Shown in pieces: positions 1 to 11,269 of a DNA stretch of 64,000 bases (positions are counted from its first letter, which is position 1; every line of letters begins with the position of its first letter). Position numbers and translations under genes: made by a program. The DNA comes from an uncultured Synechococcaceae cyanobacterium. Lineage in GTDB: Bacteria; Cyanobacteriota; Cyanobacteriia; PCC-6307; Cyanobiaceae. The stretch lies in NCBI GenBank assembly GCA_902572395.1, contig CACGFX010000001.1, positions 61,326 through 125,325 of the forward strand, written 5' to 3'. Under the pieces are notes generated by a model that saw only the letters and a list, made by a program, of their open reading frames with translations, had not been told where the DNA came from and searched no databases.

Positions 1-148
1 ATCAGGTTTTATTATGTTTAAAGTCTTCAAAATTTTTTCTATTTAATCAATTTTAACAGCAAATTAAAATTGACAATAAATTATAGATATTCGAGGATAG
101 TTATTAACCAATAATGAAAATTTTTATTATCTAAATTAAATCCTAAAT

Positions 149-1228
149 ATGAGTGATTTCTTAATTCCAATAATAGAAATAGTTTTAGGCGTAATTTTAC
201 TTTTTGCTGGAGGAGAGTTCTTTATTCAAGGAGCCATATTTTTATCTTTAATTTTAGGAATACCTCAAATAGTAATTGGTTTGACAGTTGTTTCTCTTGG
301 AACAAGCTCTCCTGAATTGTTGGTAAGTTTGAGTTCAATTTTAAAAGGCAGTGATTCGCTTGCGGCAAGCAATGTAATTGGAAGCAATATTTTTAATGTT
401 CTCGTTGTTTTGGGCATAAGCTCATTGATAACACCTCTTAAAGTAAAAAGCAGAATAGTCAGAAGAGATGTGCCTCTTTTAATGGCAATTTCTTGTGCAG
501 TTTGGGCTATGTCATCAACAGGCTTATTAACATTGCAAGCAGGGGTATTTCTAATATTTTGTTTAATCTTAAATACAATATGGGAAATTAATACCATCAA
601 TGAGAAAGGAGAGGAGACAAAAGATGCTGAACCAGAGATTGAAGAATTAAAAGATAACCATAAAGGGAAAATGAATATTTTACTAAAGTTAATATTGGGA
701 ATATTTCTTTTAAGCTTTGGTTCAAATATTTTAGTAAATGGTTCTCAAATGCTCGCTACTCTTTTGGGTGTAAATGAAATTGTTATTGGTTTAACTATCA
801 TTGCAACTGGGACATCTTTACCAGAATTAGTAACTTCAATAATTGCTGCATTTAAAGGCAAAACAGATCTTGCGATTGGGAATGTAATAGGAAGTAATTT
901 ACTCAATCAACTTTTAATCCTTGGAAGTTGCAGTATTTTTTCAGGATTTAAAGGTTTAGTAATTGAACAGAGTCTAATAAAAGTTGACTTACCTTTTATG
1001 GTTTTAACTACCTTTGCATGCTTACCAATTTTCTGGAGCAAAGGGAAAATCACAAGAATTGAAGGATTTATTTTGCTTAATCTTTATATTTTCTACATTC
1101 TCGATAAGATACTTTTCTTGAATGGATTTAACTTCCTTTCTGAATTAAGGATAGGTTTATTTATTTACTTTGCATTACTTATAGTATTTCTGATTGTTCA
1201 GGAAAATTTAAAATTTTCTAATTCATAA
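149..1228 (+). CDS. CaCA-family Na+/Ca2+ (cation) exchanger, integral membrane
   Basis: 359 aa; two homologous halves with GxTxxxxGTSxPELxxS and GNxxGSNxxN motifs typical of the CaCA family. Confidence 0.9.
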   Translation: MSDFLIPIIEIVLGVILLFAGGEFFIQGAIFLSLILGIPQIVIGLTVVSLGTSSPELLVSLSSILKGSDSLAASNVIGSNIFNVLVVLGISSLITPLKVKSRIVRRDVPLLMAISCAVWAMSSTGLLTLQAGVFLIFCLILNTIWEINTINEKGEETKDAEPEIEELKDNHKGKMNILLKLILGIFLLSFGSNILVNGSQMLATLLGVNEIVIGLTIIATGTSLPELVTSIIAAFKGKTDLAIGNVIGSNLLNQLLILGSCSIFSGFKGLVIEQSLIKVDLPFMVLTTFACLPIFWSKGKITRIEGFILLNLYIFYILDKILFLNGFNFLSELRIGLFIYFALLIVFLIVQENLKFSNS

Positions 1229-1230
1229 TT

Positions 1231-2610
1231 TTATCCATACATAGTCACAAATTCTTCTGAGATAGTGGGGTGCAAAGCCATAGTAATATCAAAGTCTTTT
1301 TTTGTTATCCCTGCATTTAATGAAATTGATACCATTTGAATTATCTCAGACGATGTTTCTCCAAACATATGACATCCTAGGACTTTGTCAGTTAGCTTAT
1401 GAACTACAATCTTCAACATACATTTTGATTTAATTTTTTTAAAGGTATTAGACATGGGGGTAAATTTGCATTTGAAAATTTTTATATCTTTTTCAGAGTA
1501 AATCTCTTTAGCTCTTTTCTCACTTAAGCCAACTGTTGAAATTTCTGGAATAGTAAAAACGGCCTTAGGGATATATTCATAATTTACTTTTCTTTTTTGG
1601 CCATTAAAAAAATTATCCGAAAAAACTCTCCCTTGCTCTATTGCTACCGGAGTTAAGTTTGGCTTATTTATGATATCGCCAACTGCAAAAATATTTGCGT
1701 TACTTGTTTGATTAAGTTCATCGACATCTAAATATTGGCCATCCATCTCTAGATTTAAAAAATCTAAATTTAAAGGCAAAAGATTTGGTTCTCTTCCTGT
1801 AGCTATAAGGATATTATTAGTTAGGAGTTTATCTCCAAAGTCTAGGGTAGATTCCAGATTTCCATTTACTTTCTTGATAGACTTTAATTGAGTATTGGAG
1901 ATTATATTGATTTCAGTAAAAGTAGGTGATTCCTCTAGGCATGAAGAAAGATCCTCATCAAAACCATTAAGTAAATGATGACCTCTAATTAATTGAGTTA
2001 CTTCAGTACCTAAATTTGTGAAAATAGAAGCAAATTCACAAGCAATATATCCACCTCCTACTATTAATATCGATTTGGGAAACTTTTCTAATTCAAAAAT
2101 ATCATCGCTAGTCCATGCCAAATCTGCCCCAGGAATATTTAATCTCTTTGGTTTACCTCCAACTGAAATAAGAATTTTTTTTGAACTTATTTTGTTTTTA
2201 ATTTTCTTCGTTTTTGGACAAATAATTTCTAATTCATTTTGAGTAATAAATCTTCCTAAACCTTCAAAAATAGTTATGTTAAACTTTTTTAAAGAATTTC
2301 TATGTAAATTACTTAATCTAGAAACCTCCTCTCTAACATTCTTCAACAAAATATTTGATTCAAAATTAATACCTTCATTTTTTAATCCATATCCTTCAGA
2401 AGAATCCATATTTTTTTTACTTTTAGCTGCATAAACCATTAATTTCTTAGGCACACATCCCCTTATCACACAAGTTCCTCCTATTTGTTTTGCTTCTATG
2501 ATTGCGACTTTTGCTCCATAACTAGCCGCACGTTTAGCCGCCGCGAGTCCTCCAGATCCAGCGCCAACGACAATTAAATCAAATTCAAATTCCAAGACTT
2601 TTTTAATCAA
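1231..2610 (-). CDS. gor: Glutathione-disulfide reductase (FAD/NAD(P) pyridine nucleotide-disulfide oxidoreductase)
   Basis: GAGSGG FAD motif, GGTCVIRGCVPKK redox-active disulfide, C-terminal HPTISEEFVTM. Confidence 0.9.
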   Translation of the reverse strand: MIKKVLEFEFDLIVVGAGSGGLAAAKRAASYGAKVAIIEAKQIGGTCVIRGCVPKKLMVYAAKSKKNMDSSEGYGLKNEGINFESNILLKNVREEVSRLSNLHRNSLKKFNITIFEGLGRFITQNELEIICPKTKKIKNKISSKKILISVGGKPKRLNIPGADLAWTSDDIFELEKFPKSILIVGGGYIACEFASIFTNLGTEVTQLIRGHHLLNGFDEDLSSCLEESPTFTEINIISNTQLKSIKKVNGNLESTLDFGDKLLTNNILIATGREPNLLPLNLDFLNLEMDGQYLDVDELNQTSNANIFAVGDIINKPNLTPVAIEQGRVFSDNFFNGQKRKVNYEYIPKAVFTIPEISTVGLSEKRAKEIYSEKDIKIFKCKFTPMSNTFKKIKSKCMLKIVVHKLTDKVLGCHMFGETSSEIIQMVSISLNAGITKKDFDITMALHPTISEEFVTMYG

Positions 2611-2646
2611 TTATTATAACGTTAGTTTATAGTTTTAATTCAAATA

Positions 2647-3876
2647 ATGAATGGGATTTTGAAATGGGATGATTTAAATAAATTTGAAGTTGAAGATCTT
2701 GATAGAGTCCATGGTATAAATAATTCCTACGCAAATTTAAGATTATTTGGACATAGTGAAAATGATGTATTAGTTACCCTCTATAGGGATAGGCATTCTT
2801 GGTGTCCTTACTGTCAGAAAATATGGTTATGGCTTGAATTTAAGAAAATTCCATACAGAGTCAAGAAAATAAATATGTTTTGCTACGGCCAAAAAGAAAG
2901 TTGGTTCCTTGAAAAAGTCAGATCAGGGAAATTACCTGCAATTGAATTAAAAGGGCAAGTTATAACTGAAAGCGACGATATCATAGCTCTTTTAGAAAAT
3001 GAATTTGGAGCACTTGGATCTTTTATAAAATCTAGTCACCTTATCAAAATTCGAGAGTTAGAAAGAGAAATTTTCAGATCCTGGTGTAATTGGCTCTGCA
3101 GAGAAAGTTTTAATTTTATAGATAACTCTTTTAGAAAGAAAAGATTTAAAGAATCCATTTCTAAACTCGATAAAATCTTAAGCAGCTCAAAATCAGGGTT
3201 TGTTGATCCATCAGTTTCTAACGCGGGTGATATAGAGCCTGGTGTTGGAGATATAATTTTTGTTCCCTATATGGAGAGAATGAATGCATCACTTACTTAT
3301 TACAAAGGGTTTAATTTAAGATCTAATTACCGTCATGTAGATAACTGGCTTACCCTTTTTGAAGGGACCAGTGCTTATAGAGGCACTCAAGGAGATTTTC
3401 ATACTCATTCTCATGATTTACCCCCACAAATGGGAGGATGCTATAAAGAAAGCAATGAACAACAGATTACTTTCTCTAAGTTAATAGATACTGGGGAGGG
3501 TTTAGGTAATTTTGAATTAAACCAAAATTATGAGTCTAATTATTATGCAACAATTGCTCTTAAAAGAGTGATAAAGCATAAAGACAATTTACTAAAGGTA
3601 AACCCATACAATAAAGAATCCTTTGACGAATCATTGAGATCAGCTTTGAGCCATATGATCACAGGTGAAGTATTAATCCCTAAAAAACTTTCAGGAATCT
3701 CTCTAAGATACTTAAAAAATCGAATCTCAGTTCCAAGAGATATGCCAATTATTTCGGCAAGGTTATTAAGACAATCATTAAATAAAATTGAATCGCTTAG
3801 TGATATCAATGAGATAGATAAGATACCTTTCAAGCATAGATATGATCAAGATCCTAGAAATTTTACTTCTATTTAA
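2647..3876 (+). CDS. Glutathione S-transferase family protein (thioredoxin-fold N-terminus)
   Basis: WCPYCQKIWLWLE and ITESDDI motifs of GST N-terminal domains. Confidence 0.8.
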   Translation: MNGILKWDDLNKFEVEDLDRVHGINNSYANLRLFGHSENDVLVTLYRDRHSWCPYCQKIWLWLEFKKIPYRVKKINMFCYGQKESWFLEKVRSGKLPAIELKGQVITESDDIIALLENEFGALGSFIKSSHLIKIRELEREIFRSWCNWLCRESFNFIDNSFRKKRFKESISKLDKILSSSKSGFVDPSVSNAGDIEPGVGDIIFVPYMERMNASLTYYKGFNLRSNYRHVDNWLTLFEGTSAYRGTQGDFHTHSHDLPPQMGGCYKESNEQQITFSKLIDTGEGLGNFELNQNYESNYYATIALKRVIKHKDNLLKVNPYNKESFDESLRSALSHMITGEVLIPKKLSGISLRYLKNRISVPRDMPIISARLLRQSLNKIESLSDINEIDKIPFKHRYDQDPRNFTSI

Positions 3877-3884
3877 TATTAAAA

Positions 3885-5279
3885 CTATAAATTTTTTCTT
3901 GAATCTATTTGAAGTAAATCTCTTATTTTTTGAACTTGACTTGCAATATTTGGATCAATAGATAATTTTTTTTCAACTTGTTCGATAGCATACATAACAG
4001 TTGTATGGTCCTTGCCTCCAAACTCATCTCCAATTCTTGGTAGGCTTAGATCCGTCCCATGTCTCATAAGATACATACCTATTTGTCTAGCTTGACTTAC
4101 TGGTTTTCTCCTACTTGAACTGATCAATTCATCGGTAGAAACTTTAAAGAAATCTGACACTTTATTAATAACTTGTTTTGGAGTAACAACAACCCCAACA
4201 CTATTCGGATCAAGCATTGGAGCAATTGATTGGACTGTCATTGGCAAGCCTGTTATTGAGGCAAATGCAACTGCTCTAGTAAATGCTCCTTCCAACTCTC
4301 GAATATTCGAAGTGAATCTTCCTGCTATAAATTGGATTAAATCTCTTGGAAGACTCATCCTCTCTTGTTCTGCCTTTTTTTGAAGGATGGCTGTCCTCGT
4401 CTCAAGGTCAGGTGGTTGAATATCTGCAGTCATACCCATTGAGAACCTAGAAATTAATCTCTCTTGAATTCCCGACAATTGATTTGGTGGTCTGTCACTT
4501 GCAATAACTATTTGACTTCCTGATTCGTGAAGAGCGTTAAAAGTATGAAAAAATTCTTCCTGTGTATACTCTTTGCCTTCTAAGAACTGTATATCGTCTA
4601 TTAAAATCAAATCTACTTTTCTATATTTATCTCGAATAGCTGTCATTCCATCTCTTCGAATACCACTAATAACATCATTTGTGAAAGTCTCTGTAGATAC
4701 ATATTTAACTTTTGCTTCTGGATCTATTTCTACTCGATAATGGCCTATTGCTTGCATTAAATGAGTCTTGCCAAGACCTACTCCTCCACAAATAAATAAT
4801 GGATTGAATTCTCTCCCAGGAGATTCGGCAACCGCTAAAGCTGCGGCATGAGCCAACCTGCTATTTGGACCTACAACAAATCTTTTAAATACGTAGCGTA
4901 AATTTAAACCATTAGGATTTTTGAATTGATTTTTTGAAGAATTATTTTGGTTATTACTAGAAAAAGATTTTGTCTTATGATAAATGTTCTGTTCGTTAGG
5001 TTTATCTTCATTTGTTAAATCGCTGCTGGTATTCGTTTCAGATTTAAAAACAACTTTTACATCATGACCGCAGATTTCCTTTGCAGCTTTTTCAATAGTT
5101 TCACAATAATTCTTTCTTAACCAATCACTAGAAAATGTATTTGGAGCAATTAAAGTTAATAGGCCATTTTCAAAACAATTAAATTTAGCAGGCCTTATCC
5201 ATGTCTCAAATGAAGGCTTACTTAAAGTTTTTTGGAGTGATTGTTGAACTTCCGCCCAAATAGGATTAGTTGCTTGCAA
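3885..5279 (-). CDS. dnaA: Chromosomal replication initiator protein DnaA
   Basis: AAA+ Walker [29 protein letters not shown]-terminal [11 protein letters not shown] DnaA-box binding signature. Confidence 0.98.
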   Translation of the reverse strand: MQATNPIWAEVQQSLQKTLSKPSFETWIRPAKFNCFENGLLTLIAPNTFSSDWLRKNYCETIEKAAKEICGHDVKVVFKSETNTSSDLTNEDKPNEQNIYHKTKSFSSNNQNNSSKNQFKNPNGLNLRYVFKRFVVGPNSRLAHAAALAVAESPGREFNPLFICGGVGLGKTHLMQAIGHYRVEIDPEAKVKYVSTETFTNDVISGIRRDGMTAIRDKYRKVDLILIDDIQFLEGKEYTQEEFFHTFNALHESGSQIVIASDRPPNQLSGIQERLISRFSMGMTADIQPPDLETRTAILQKKAEQERMSLPRDLIQFIAGRFTSNIRELEGAFTRAVAFASITGLPMTVQSIAPMLDPNSVGVVVTPKQVINKVSDFFKVSTDELISSSRRKPVSQARQIGMYLMRHGTDLSLPRIGDEFGGKDHTTVMYAIEQVEKKLSIDPNIASQVQKIRDLLQIDSRKNL

Positions 5280-5449
5280 AGTTTTATTCTCTAGATTATT
5301 AATCTAATTGGAATTTAATAATTGGCCATTATCAAATCACAAGATCACGACAAATTTAAAATTATTTAACAAAGCATCGAATAAATTTATAAAAATAAAT
5401 TTTATATTTTTTTATTAGGCATATAATTATTTTATATCTCATTAAATTA

Positions 5450-6085
5450 TTGGATAAAGCATTACTTATTATCATGGCGAAATGGCATGGTTTTGGAAGA
5501 TGCAAAACAAGATTATCAAAAGATATAGGTAAAAATAATTCCGCGAAAGTACAAAGTGTGATGACCAAACACACAATCTCAGTCGCAAATTTTCTTCAAG
5601 AAAATAAACTAATTGATATTTCTATTTCGATAAATGGTTTGGGAGTAGGAAATTGTAGAAAATGGTCTAGAGAATTAGGCATCAAAAAATTTAATTTGCA
5701 GGGGAAAGGCTGTTTGGGAGAAAAAATGAAAAGGCAAATAATTAATAATAAAAAATTTTGTGCTAGAAATAAGATCAAAAATATTATTTTTATTGGTACT
5801 GACCTTCCAGATTTATGCCATCAAGATTTGTTGAATACTCTAAAAGAGCTTAAACAAAATGATCTTATTTTAGGGCCATCTAATGATGGAGGATATTGGC
5901 TTATTGGTTTATCAGAAAAAATAATTTCAACCCATCTAAATTTACCTTTTATTAACATTATGTGGGGTACAGAGAATGTTCTTCAAAATACAATTGATAA
6001 TTTTGCATCTACAAAATTGAAATATAAGCTTTTAGATAAAAAAATAGATATAGATACAATATTTGATATCGAAACTAGAAAGTAA
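5450..6085 (+). CDS. DUF2064 / TIGR04282-like (arsenosugar biosynthesis) glycosyltransferase, TTG start
   Basis: MAKWHGFGRCKTRLSKDIG, GTDLPDL, LGPSNDGGYWLIGL motifs. Confidence 0.8.
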   Translation: MDKALLIIMAKWHGFGRCKTRLSKDIGKNNSAKVQSVMTKHTISVANFLQENKLIDISISINGLGVGNCRKWSRELGIKKFNLQGKGCLGEKMKRQIINNKKFCARNKIKNIIFIGTDLPDLCHQDLLNTLKELKQNDLILGPSNDGGYWLIGLSEKIISTHLNLPFINIMWGTENVLQNTIDNFASTKLKYKLLDKKIDIDTIFDIETRK

Positions 6086-6090
6086 TCAAC

Positions 6091-6774
6091 TTGTCTCTAA
6101 TCTCAATTATCATTCCAACTATAAATGAAGCTAATAATTTGCCATTATTGCTTTCAGACTTGTCAAGTATTCAGAAAGAGGGCGAAATTATAATTGTTGA
6201 TTGTGGAAGTAAAGATAAAACTATAGATATAGCAAATATTTATGGAGCGAAAGTATTTATATCCAAAGAAAAGAATCGAGGTTTACAATTAGATATTGGA
6301 GCTAAAAATGCGAAAGGAGAGTGGCTCATATTTTTACATGCAGACACAAGATTAACTCATGATTGGTTAAAAAAAATAAATTCATTTTTAAAGGGAAAAA
6401 AGAATAGTGTTTACTATTTTGAATTCAAAATTAATCACAAAAAGATAATTTATAGAGTCCTCGAAATTCTCGTAAATTTTAGAAGTAAATTTTTCAAAGA
6501 ACCTTATGGTGATCAAGGTTTAATAATTCATAGAACTACCTATTTTAAGAATAATGGTTTTAAAAAGATACCTTTGATGGAAGATTTAGATTTTTTAAGG
6601 AGATTAAACAAAAAAAAAGATTTAAAACAATTAAATTTACCTATTTTTATAAGTTCAAGAAAATGGGAAAGAACTAATATTTTTCTCCAAGCAATTAAGA
6701 ACTGGCAATTTAGAAGAAGATGGTTAAAAGGTGAATCAATAAAATCTATATATTCTGACTACTACAAAAAATGA
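6091..6774 (+). CDS. TIGR04283-like (arsenosugar biosynthesis) family 2 glycosyltransferase, TTG start
   Basis: ISIIIPTINEANNLPLLL, DCGSKDKT, LHADTRL, PYGDQGLI, EDLDFLRRL motifs. Confidence 0.8.
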   Translation: MSLISIIIPTINEANNLPLLLSDLSSIQKEGEIIIVDCGSKDKTIDIANIYGAKVFISKEKNRGLQLDIGAKNAKGEWLIFLHADTRLTHDWLKKINSFLKGKKNSVYYFEFKINHKKIIYRVLEILVNFRSKFFKEPYGDQGLIIHRTTYFKNNGFKKIPLMEDLDFLRRLNKKKDLKQLNLPIFISSRKWERTNIFLQAIKNWQFRRRWLKGESIKSIYSDYYKK

Positions 6775-7305
6775 TTAATTTGCATACCAAAAAGCACATT
6801 TAGAGCCTCTAGGTTCTAATGTCCAACCTTGTCTTTTGTAAAATGAAACCACTTCAGCATCAGCAAAAAGGGTTACTTTAGAAATTCCAATATTTTTCAA
6901 TTCTTTTAGGACATATTTCATTAACTCTTTCCCCAATCCAAGACCTTGATAGACAGGGTTAATAGCCACGTCCCAAACTGTTGCTTCTAGAATTCCATCG
7001 CCAGTGCATCTTGCAAATCCTACAAGTCTTGGGAATTTATCATCATGACGCCATAGCCCAACCACCAAAATACTGAAATCTAAAGCTCTTTTTACCCTCC
7101 TTATAGGTCTTCTGCTCCAACCAACAGTTTGCAAAAGTTGATCTAGTTCTATTAGATCTAAATCTTTATTTTTACTACATACAAATATTTCTTCTTTGTT
7201 TGTTTGAGTGAACTCATAGGAACTTAAACCATAGAAATCTATCAGCTCATCCCTTGAAATACTGTTTGATTTTTTTATTAATGATCCTTGGTTTCTAAAA
7301 ATCAT
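6775..7305 (-). CDS. GNAT family N-acetyltransferase
   Basis: VAINPVYQGLGLGKELMKYVLKEL acetyl-CoA binding motif and FYKRQGW. Confidence 0.85.
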   Translation of the reverse strand: MIFRNQGSLIKKSNSISRDELIDFYGLSSYEFTQTNKEEIFVCSKNKDLDLIELDQLLQTVGWSRRPIRRVKRALDFSILVVGLWRHDDKFPRLVGFARCTGDGILEATVWDVAINPVYQGLGLGKELMKYVLKELKNIGISKVTLFADAEVVSFYKRQGWTLEPRGSKCAFWYAN

Positions 7306-9101
7306 TAAAAATTCACGAATCCTTTTTGTTGAAGCTCAGAGAGCTGAAAATATAAACCTTTTTTCAGTCTCAATTCACTATGTGTTCCCTCTTCAACTAA
7401 TGATCCCCCTTTTAAGACTAAAATCTTATCAGAACTTTCAATAGTTGCTAATCTGTGAGCTATAACTAATGCTGTTCTTTTTGACAGAATTCTCTCAAGA
7501 TCTTTCTGCAAAGTAGCCTCTGTAGAGGGATCCATAAACGCAGTTGCTTCGTCCATTATTAAAACAACAGGATTTCTAATCGCTACTCGAGCTACTGAAA
7601 GAAGTTGTCTCTCTCCAGAAGAGAGATTTCCTCCTCTTTCTCTTAGTAAGGTGTTCAAGCCTTCTGGTAATTTTTGTAATAAATTATCTAACCCTAATTC
7701 GTTACAAAGATTTTCTAATTCAAGATTGTCTACATTGGAATTGAGTTTTAAATTATCTGCGACATTTCCACTAAAGATAAAGGTATCTTGCAAAACTACT
7801 CCCAGCATATTTCTAAGATTTGCAATAGGAATATCTTTGATATCTATGTCATCGATTAAAATCTGGCCTGATTGAGGCTCATACAATCTACATAATAGCC
7901 TTATTATAGTGGTTTTACCTGAACCAGTTGGCCCTACAAAAGCAACATGCTCTCCTGGATTGATCTTGAAAGATAAATTCTTTATAATATGTTCTCCTTC
8001 GTTGTAGAAAAAATTAACATTCTTGAACTCAATTTTGCCCTGAAATTTTTTATTTACATTTTCAGCATTTTCTAAAAAATGTTTTGCGGAAGTAGAGTCC
8101 TTAATCTGTATTTTTTCATCTAATAATTCGTTTATTCTTTCTACAGCTGTTAAACCTCCTTGTATTTGAGTAAATCTTTCTGCAAGCTGCCTAAGAGGTT
8201 CAAAAAGTCTTTGGGAATATAAAATAAAGGTTGTTAATGTTCCTAAACCAATATTTCCAGAAGTAACAAGATAACCTCCAACTGCTAAAACCAAGGAAAC
8301 TGCGGCAAGAGAAATCCATTCTATAAATGCCGAAATACTACTGTCATAAAATATTGTTCCATTAACTGCTTGCTTATACGCAACTCCAGTTTTGGAAAAT
8401 TTCTTGCTATTGAAAGCCTCTCTTCTAAACATCTGAACGACTTCTAAACCTTGAAGATTCTCTTGAAAATCAGAGTTGAGTTGAGACAATTCTTCCCTTA
8501 CTTGATAATTGGCTCTTCTATAACGTTTTTGAAGCCAAATAATAAAATATGAAACTGGGATTTGAGTCAAAAGTAATAAAATGGCAAGCCCTCTATCAAT
8601 CGACAGCATTGTCAAAGAAATTACTATCAGACTGACGAAGTCAGCAATGACTCCAACAGCCCCACTACCAAAAACCTCGGCTAAAGCATCAACATCATTT
8701 GTCAATCTCGTTAATAATTTTCCTACAGGCATTTTATCGTGATACTTAAGAGATAAAGATATTGAATGATCAAAAAGTTCTCTTCTTATTCTTGCTGTCA
8801 AACGTTGTCCCACTGCTTGGATATTGTAAGTTTGGTATCCCTGCAGAACTAATCTAAATAATACAGTTATAAATAAAGTTAGGATTATGGCATTTATTGA
8901 CTGCCCAAAGAAAGTTTTACTTAGCCAAACATCTGTAGTTTCATTCTTTAAAATAGTAATGGCTTGACCAACTAATAATGGTTGAATTGCTCCAGAGAAA
9001 GAAACAGGTAACAAAACTATCAAGATTAGATAGATTGTTTTTTTATCTTTAGTTAAATATTTACCTAACTTTTTAATCCTTCTAAAATCTTTAAAAAACA
9101 T
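7305..9101 (-). CDS. ABC transporter, fused permease and ATPase (MsbA/MDR-like)
   Basis: N-terminal TM domain; Walker A GPTGSGKTT, LSSGERQLLSVARV signature, LIMDEAT Walker B. Confidence 0.93.
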   Translation of the reverse strand: MFFKDFRRIKKLGKYLTKDKKTIYLILIVLLPVSFSGAIQPLLVGQAITILKNETTDVWLSKTFFGQSINAIILTLFITVLFRLVLQGYQTYNIQAVGQRLTARIRRELFDHSISLSLKYHDKMPVGKLLTRLTNDVDALAEVFGSGAVGVIADFVSLIVISLTMLSIDRGLAILLLLTQIPVSYFIIWLQKRYRRANYQVREELSQLNSDFQENLQGLEVVQMFRREAFNSKKFSKTGVAYKQAVNGTIFYDSSISAFIEWISLAAVSLVLAVGGYLVTSGNIGLGTLTTFILYSQRLFEPLRQLAERFTQIQGGLTAVERINELLDEKIQIKDSTSAKHFLENAENVNKKFQGKIEFKNVNFFYNEGEHIIKNLSFKINPGEHVAFVGPTGSGKTTIIRLLCRLYEPQSGQILIDDIDIKDIPIANLRNMLGVVLQDTFIFSGNVADNLKLNSNVDNLELENLCNELGLDNLLQKLPEGLNTLLRERGGNLSSGERQLLSVARVAIRNPVVLIMDEATAFMDPSTEATLQKDLERILSKRTALVIAHRLATIESSDKILVLKGGSLVEEGTHSELRLKKGLYFQLSELQQKGFVNF

Positions 9102-9113
9102 TTAGCTAATCTT

Positions 9114-9752
9114 CTATAAATCATTAGTCGATTCTATTAATAAAATAGTATCTCTGAGATGATTATCATCTAACCTCATAGATAAAGGATTTCCAATTAG
9201 TCTTGCAGTCGAGTAATAAAGATCATCTATTTTAATTAAACCATTCTCTTTAAGAGTCTTTCCGGTTGCAACTAAATCAACTATTGCCTCTGCCATATCT
9301 GTAATAGGACCAAGCTCGACTGATCCTGTCAAATGAACTATTTCTACAGGAATATTTAATTCTTCAAAATAAGATCTTGCTGTTTTAATAAATTTACTTG
9401 CTACTTTACAATTCGCTGGAAGATCAGTTGGTTTTGAATAATTGCTATTTTTCTTAACCGCCAACGACATATGACAACCACCAAATCCTAAATCTAATAA
9501 CTTTGCGACTTTTAATTCAGATTCTCGTAAAACGTCATACCCAACAATACCCAAATCAGCCTGTCCATAACTTACATAAACAGGAACATCTCCATTTCTT
9601 ACTAATAAAGCTTTTGCCCGTTTGCAATTTGATTCAAAGGTTAATGATCTATTATTTTCGTCCAACGCATCTGAGAAATCTAACCCAGCTCTTTTAAAAG
9701 TTGAAATTGAATCTTTTAACAGAGCTCCTTTTGGTAAAGCTATAGTAAACAT
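9114..9752 (-). CDS. hisG: ATP phosphoribosyltransferase (short form)
   Basis: [34 protein letters not shown] motifs. Confidence 0.95.
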   Translation of the reverse strand: MFTIALPKGALLKDSISTFKRAGLDFSDALDENNRSLTFESNCKRAKALLVRNGDVPVYVSYGQADLGIVGYDVLRESELKVAKLLDLGFGGCHMSLAVKKNSNYSKPTDLPANCKVASKFIKTARSYFEELNIPVEIVHLTGSVELGPITDMAEAIVDLVATGKTLKENGLIKIDDLYYSTARLIGNPLSMRLDDNHLRDTILLIESTNDL

Positions 9753-9792
9753 AGATCAATTTCTTCCAAGGATCCTTCATTCTAAGTTAACA

Positions 9793-10533
9793 ATGGAATT
9801 TAATAAAGCTCGAAATATAATCGGACTTAGAGTTTTAAGTGATAACGTCATTTGGTTATGGGTCAAAGATAAATCCGTTGTAGTTGTAGATCCATCTGTT
9901 CACGAACCAGTTATTAAATATATAAATGAAAACAATTTTGACTTAGAAGCTATTTTGCAAACTCATCATCATTCAGACCATATTGGAGGGACGAAGACTC
10001 TTATTGAAAGATGGCCAAATGTAAAAGTGATTGCTTCTTCCAAAGAAAAAAAGCGAATACCTTTTCAAAATATATCTGTAGAGGATGGAGAAACTTTGAG
10101 TATTTTAGGTGAAGAAGTAAAAATAATTGAAGTATTAGGACACACAAGCTCTCATATTGCCTTCTTTTTGAATGGAGAAAATCCTGTTCTTTTTATTGGT
10201 GACACATTATTTTCTGGAGGCTGTGGAAGAATTTTTGAGGGAACTTATCAACAAATGTATTCTTCACTAGAAAGAATCAAATCTTTACCAAAAAATACTC
10301 TCATATATTGTGCACATGAATATACAAAGGAAAATATATTATGGGCATTGAATCTCAGGCCAGAAGATCAAGATATAAAAAATAAACTTTCGGAAGTTAA
10401 ACAAAAACTTTCTCTTAATGAATTGACAATTCCATTTTTACTTGATGAAGAGATGAAAATAAACCTTTTCTTAAGAGCAAAAAATTTAGAAGAATTTACT
10501 TTTTTAAGAGCAAATAAAGATTTATGGGTTTAA
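9793..10533 (+). CDS. gloB: Hydroxyacylglutathione hydrolase (glyoxalase II); likely start at internal ATG 9793
   Basis: [11 protein letters not shown] metallo-beta-lactamase motif, [28 protein letters not shown]. The ORF track begins at 9622, but residues before 9793 overlap hisG antisense and look non-coding. Confidence 0.9.
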   Translation: MEFNKARNIIGLRVLSDNVIWLWVKDKSVVVVDPSVHEPVIKYINENNFDLEAILQTHHHSDHIGGTKTLIERWPNVKVIASSKEKKRIPFQNISVEDGETLSILGEEVKIIEVLGHTSSHIAFFLNGENPVLFIGDTLFSGGCGRIFEGTYQQMYSSLERIKSLPKNTLIYCAHEYTKENILWALNLRPEDQDIKNKLSEVKQKLSLNELTIPFLLDEEMKINLFLRAKNLEEFTFLRANKDLWV

Positions 10534-10557
10534 ATAGATAGGTATCTTATTGAACAA

Positions 10558-10950
10558 ATGTCTCCCAAACAAGTAATCAAAACATCAAATGCTCCAGATC
10601 CAGTAGGACCTTATAATCAAGCAATAAAAGCTGGGGATTTCATCTATTGTTCTGGTCAAATTGCTATAGACCCAGCTTTAAATGAAATAACATGTTTAGG
10701 TGATATAGAGAAGGAAACTATTCAAGTTTTAAAAAATCTCGCAGAAGTTCTTAAAGCTGGTGGAGCCAAAATAGAGGATGTAATAAAAACAACTATTTAC
10801 TTAACGGACTTAAGTAATTTTCAAATTGTTAATAAAATTTATAGTGAATTTTTTAATATTGAAAATCCTCCTGCAAGGGCCTGTGTGGAAGTTTCATCTC
10901 TACCAAAAGGAGTTTTAGTTGAAATAGATTGCGTCGCATTTCTAGATTAA
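10558..10950 (+). CDS. ridA: RidA family reactive intermediate/imine deaminase
   Basis: APDPVGPYNQAI, FIYCSGQIAIDP, PPARACVEVSSLPKGVLVEIDCVA. Confidence 0.93.
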   Translation: MSPKQVIKTSNAPDPVGPYNQAIKAGDFIYCSGQIAIDPALNEITCLGDIEKETIQVLKNLAEVLKAGGAKIEDVIKTTIYLTDLSNFQIVNKIYSEFFNIENPPARACVEVSSLPKGVLVEIDCVAFLD

Positions 10951-11035
10951 TTTCTAATTATTGAGAAATTTGAAATATGAACCAATTGTGCACCATAGTT
11001 GTATAGATTATTAGTTGATAATTCATCTTTGTTCT

Positions 11036-11263
11036 ATGTCAGCAGCAAAGCTTAATATAGATGAACTAGAAGCAGGTTATCCTTTATTTTGCAAAGCTCT
11101 TAGACTATTAATTTTAAAAGGAAACTCAGTTAAAGATATAGAAAAGACAGTGTGTTGGGGTCATCTTGAAACTTTAAATAGATGTCTACCTGGTAGATAT
11201 AAAGCACCAACATATTTAATGGCTTTAATCAAAAGAGATATTGCAAAGCCAAATAATTATTAA
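11036..11263 (+). CDS. Small conserved cyanobacterial protein (DUF3136-like)
   Basis: MSAAKLNIDELEAGYPLFCKALRLLILKG...LNRCLPGRYKAPTYL; ATG at 11036 is a better start than the ORF-track start at 11015. Confidence 0.65.
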   Translation: MSAAKLNIDELEAGYPLFCKALRLLILKGNSVKDIEKTVCWGHLETLNRCLPGRYKAPTYLMALIKRDIAKPNNY

Positions 11264-11269
11264 AAAGGA

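Noticed and set aside
5280-5449. Possible oriC next to dnaA
   Set aside because: No TTATCCACA-like DnaA boxes visible in the AT-rich gap; AT richness alone is not evidence here.
9503-9792. ORF 9503-9697 and the N-terminal extension of gloB (9622-9792)
   Set aside because: Antisense to hisG; gloB homology begins at the internal ATG 9793.
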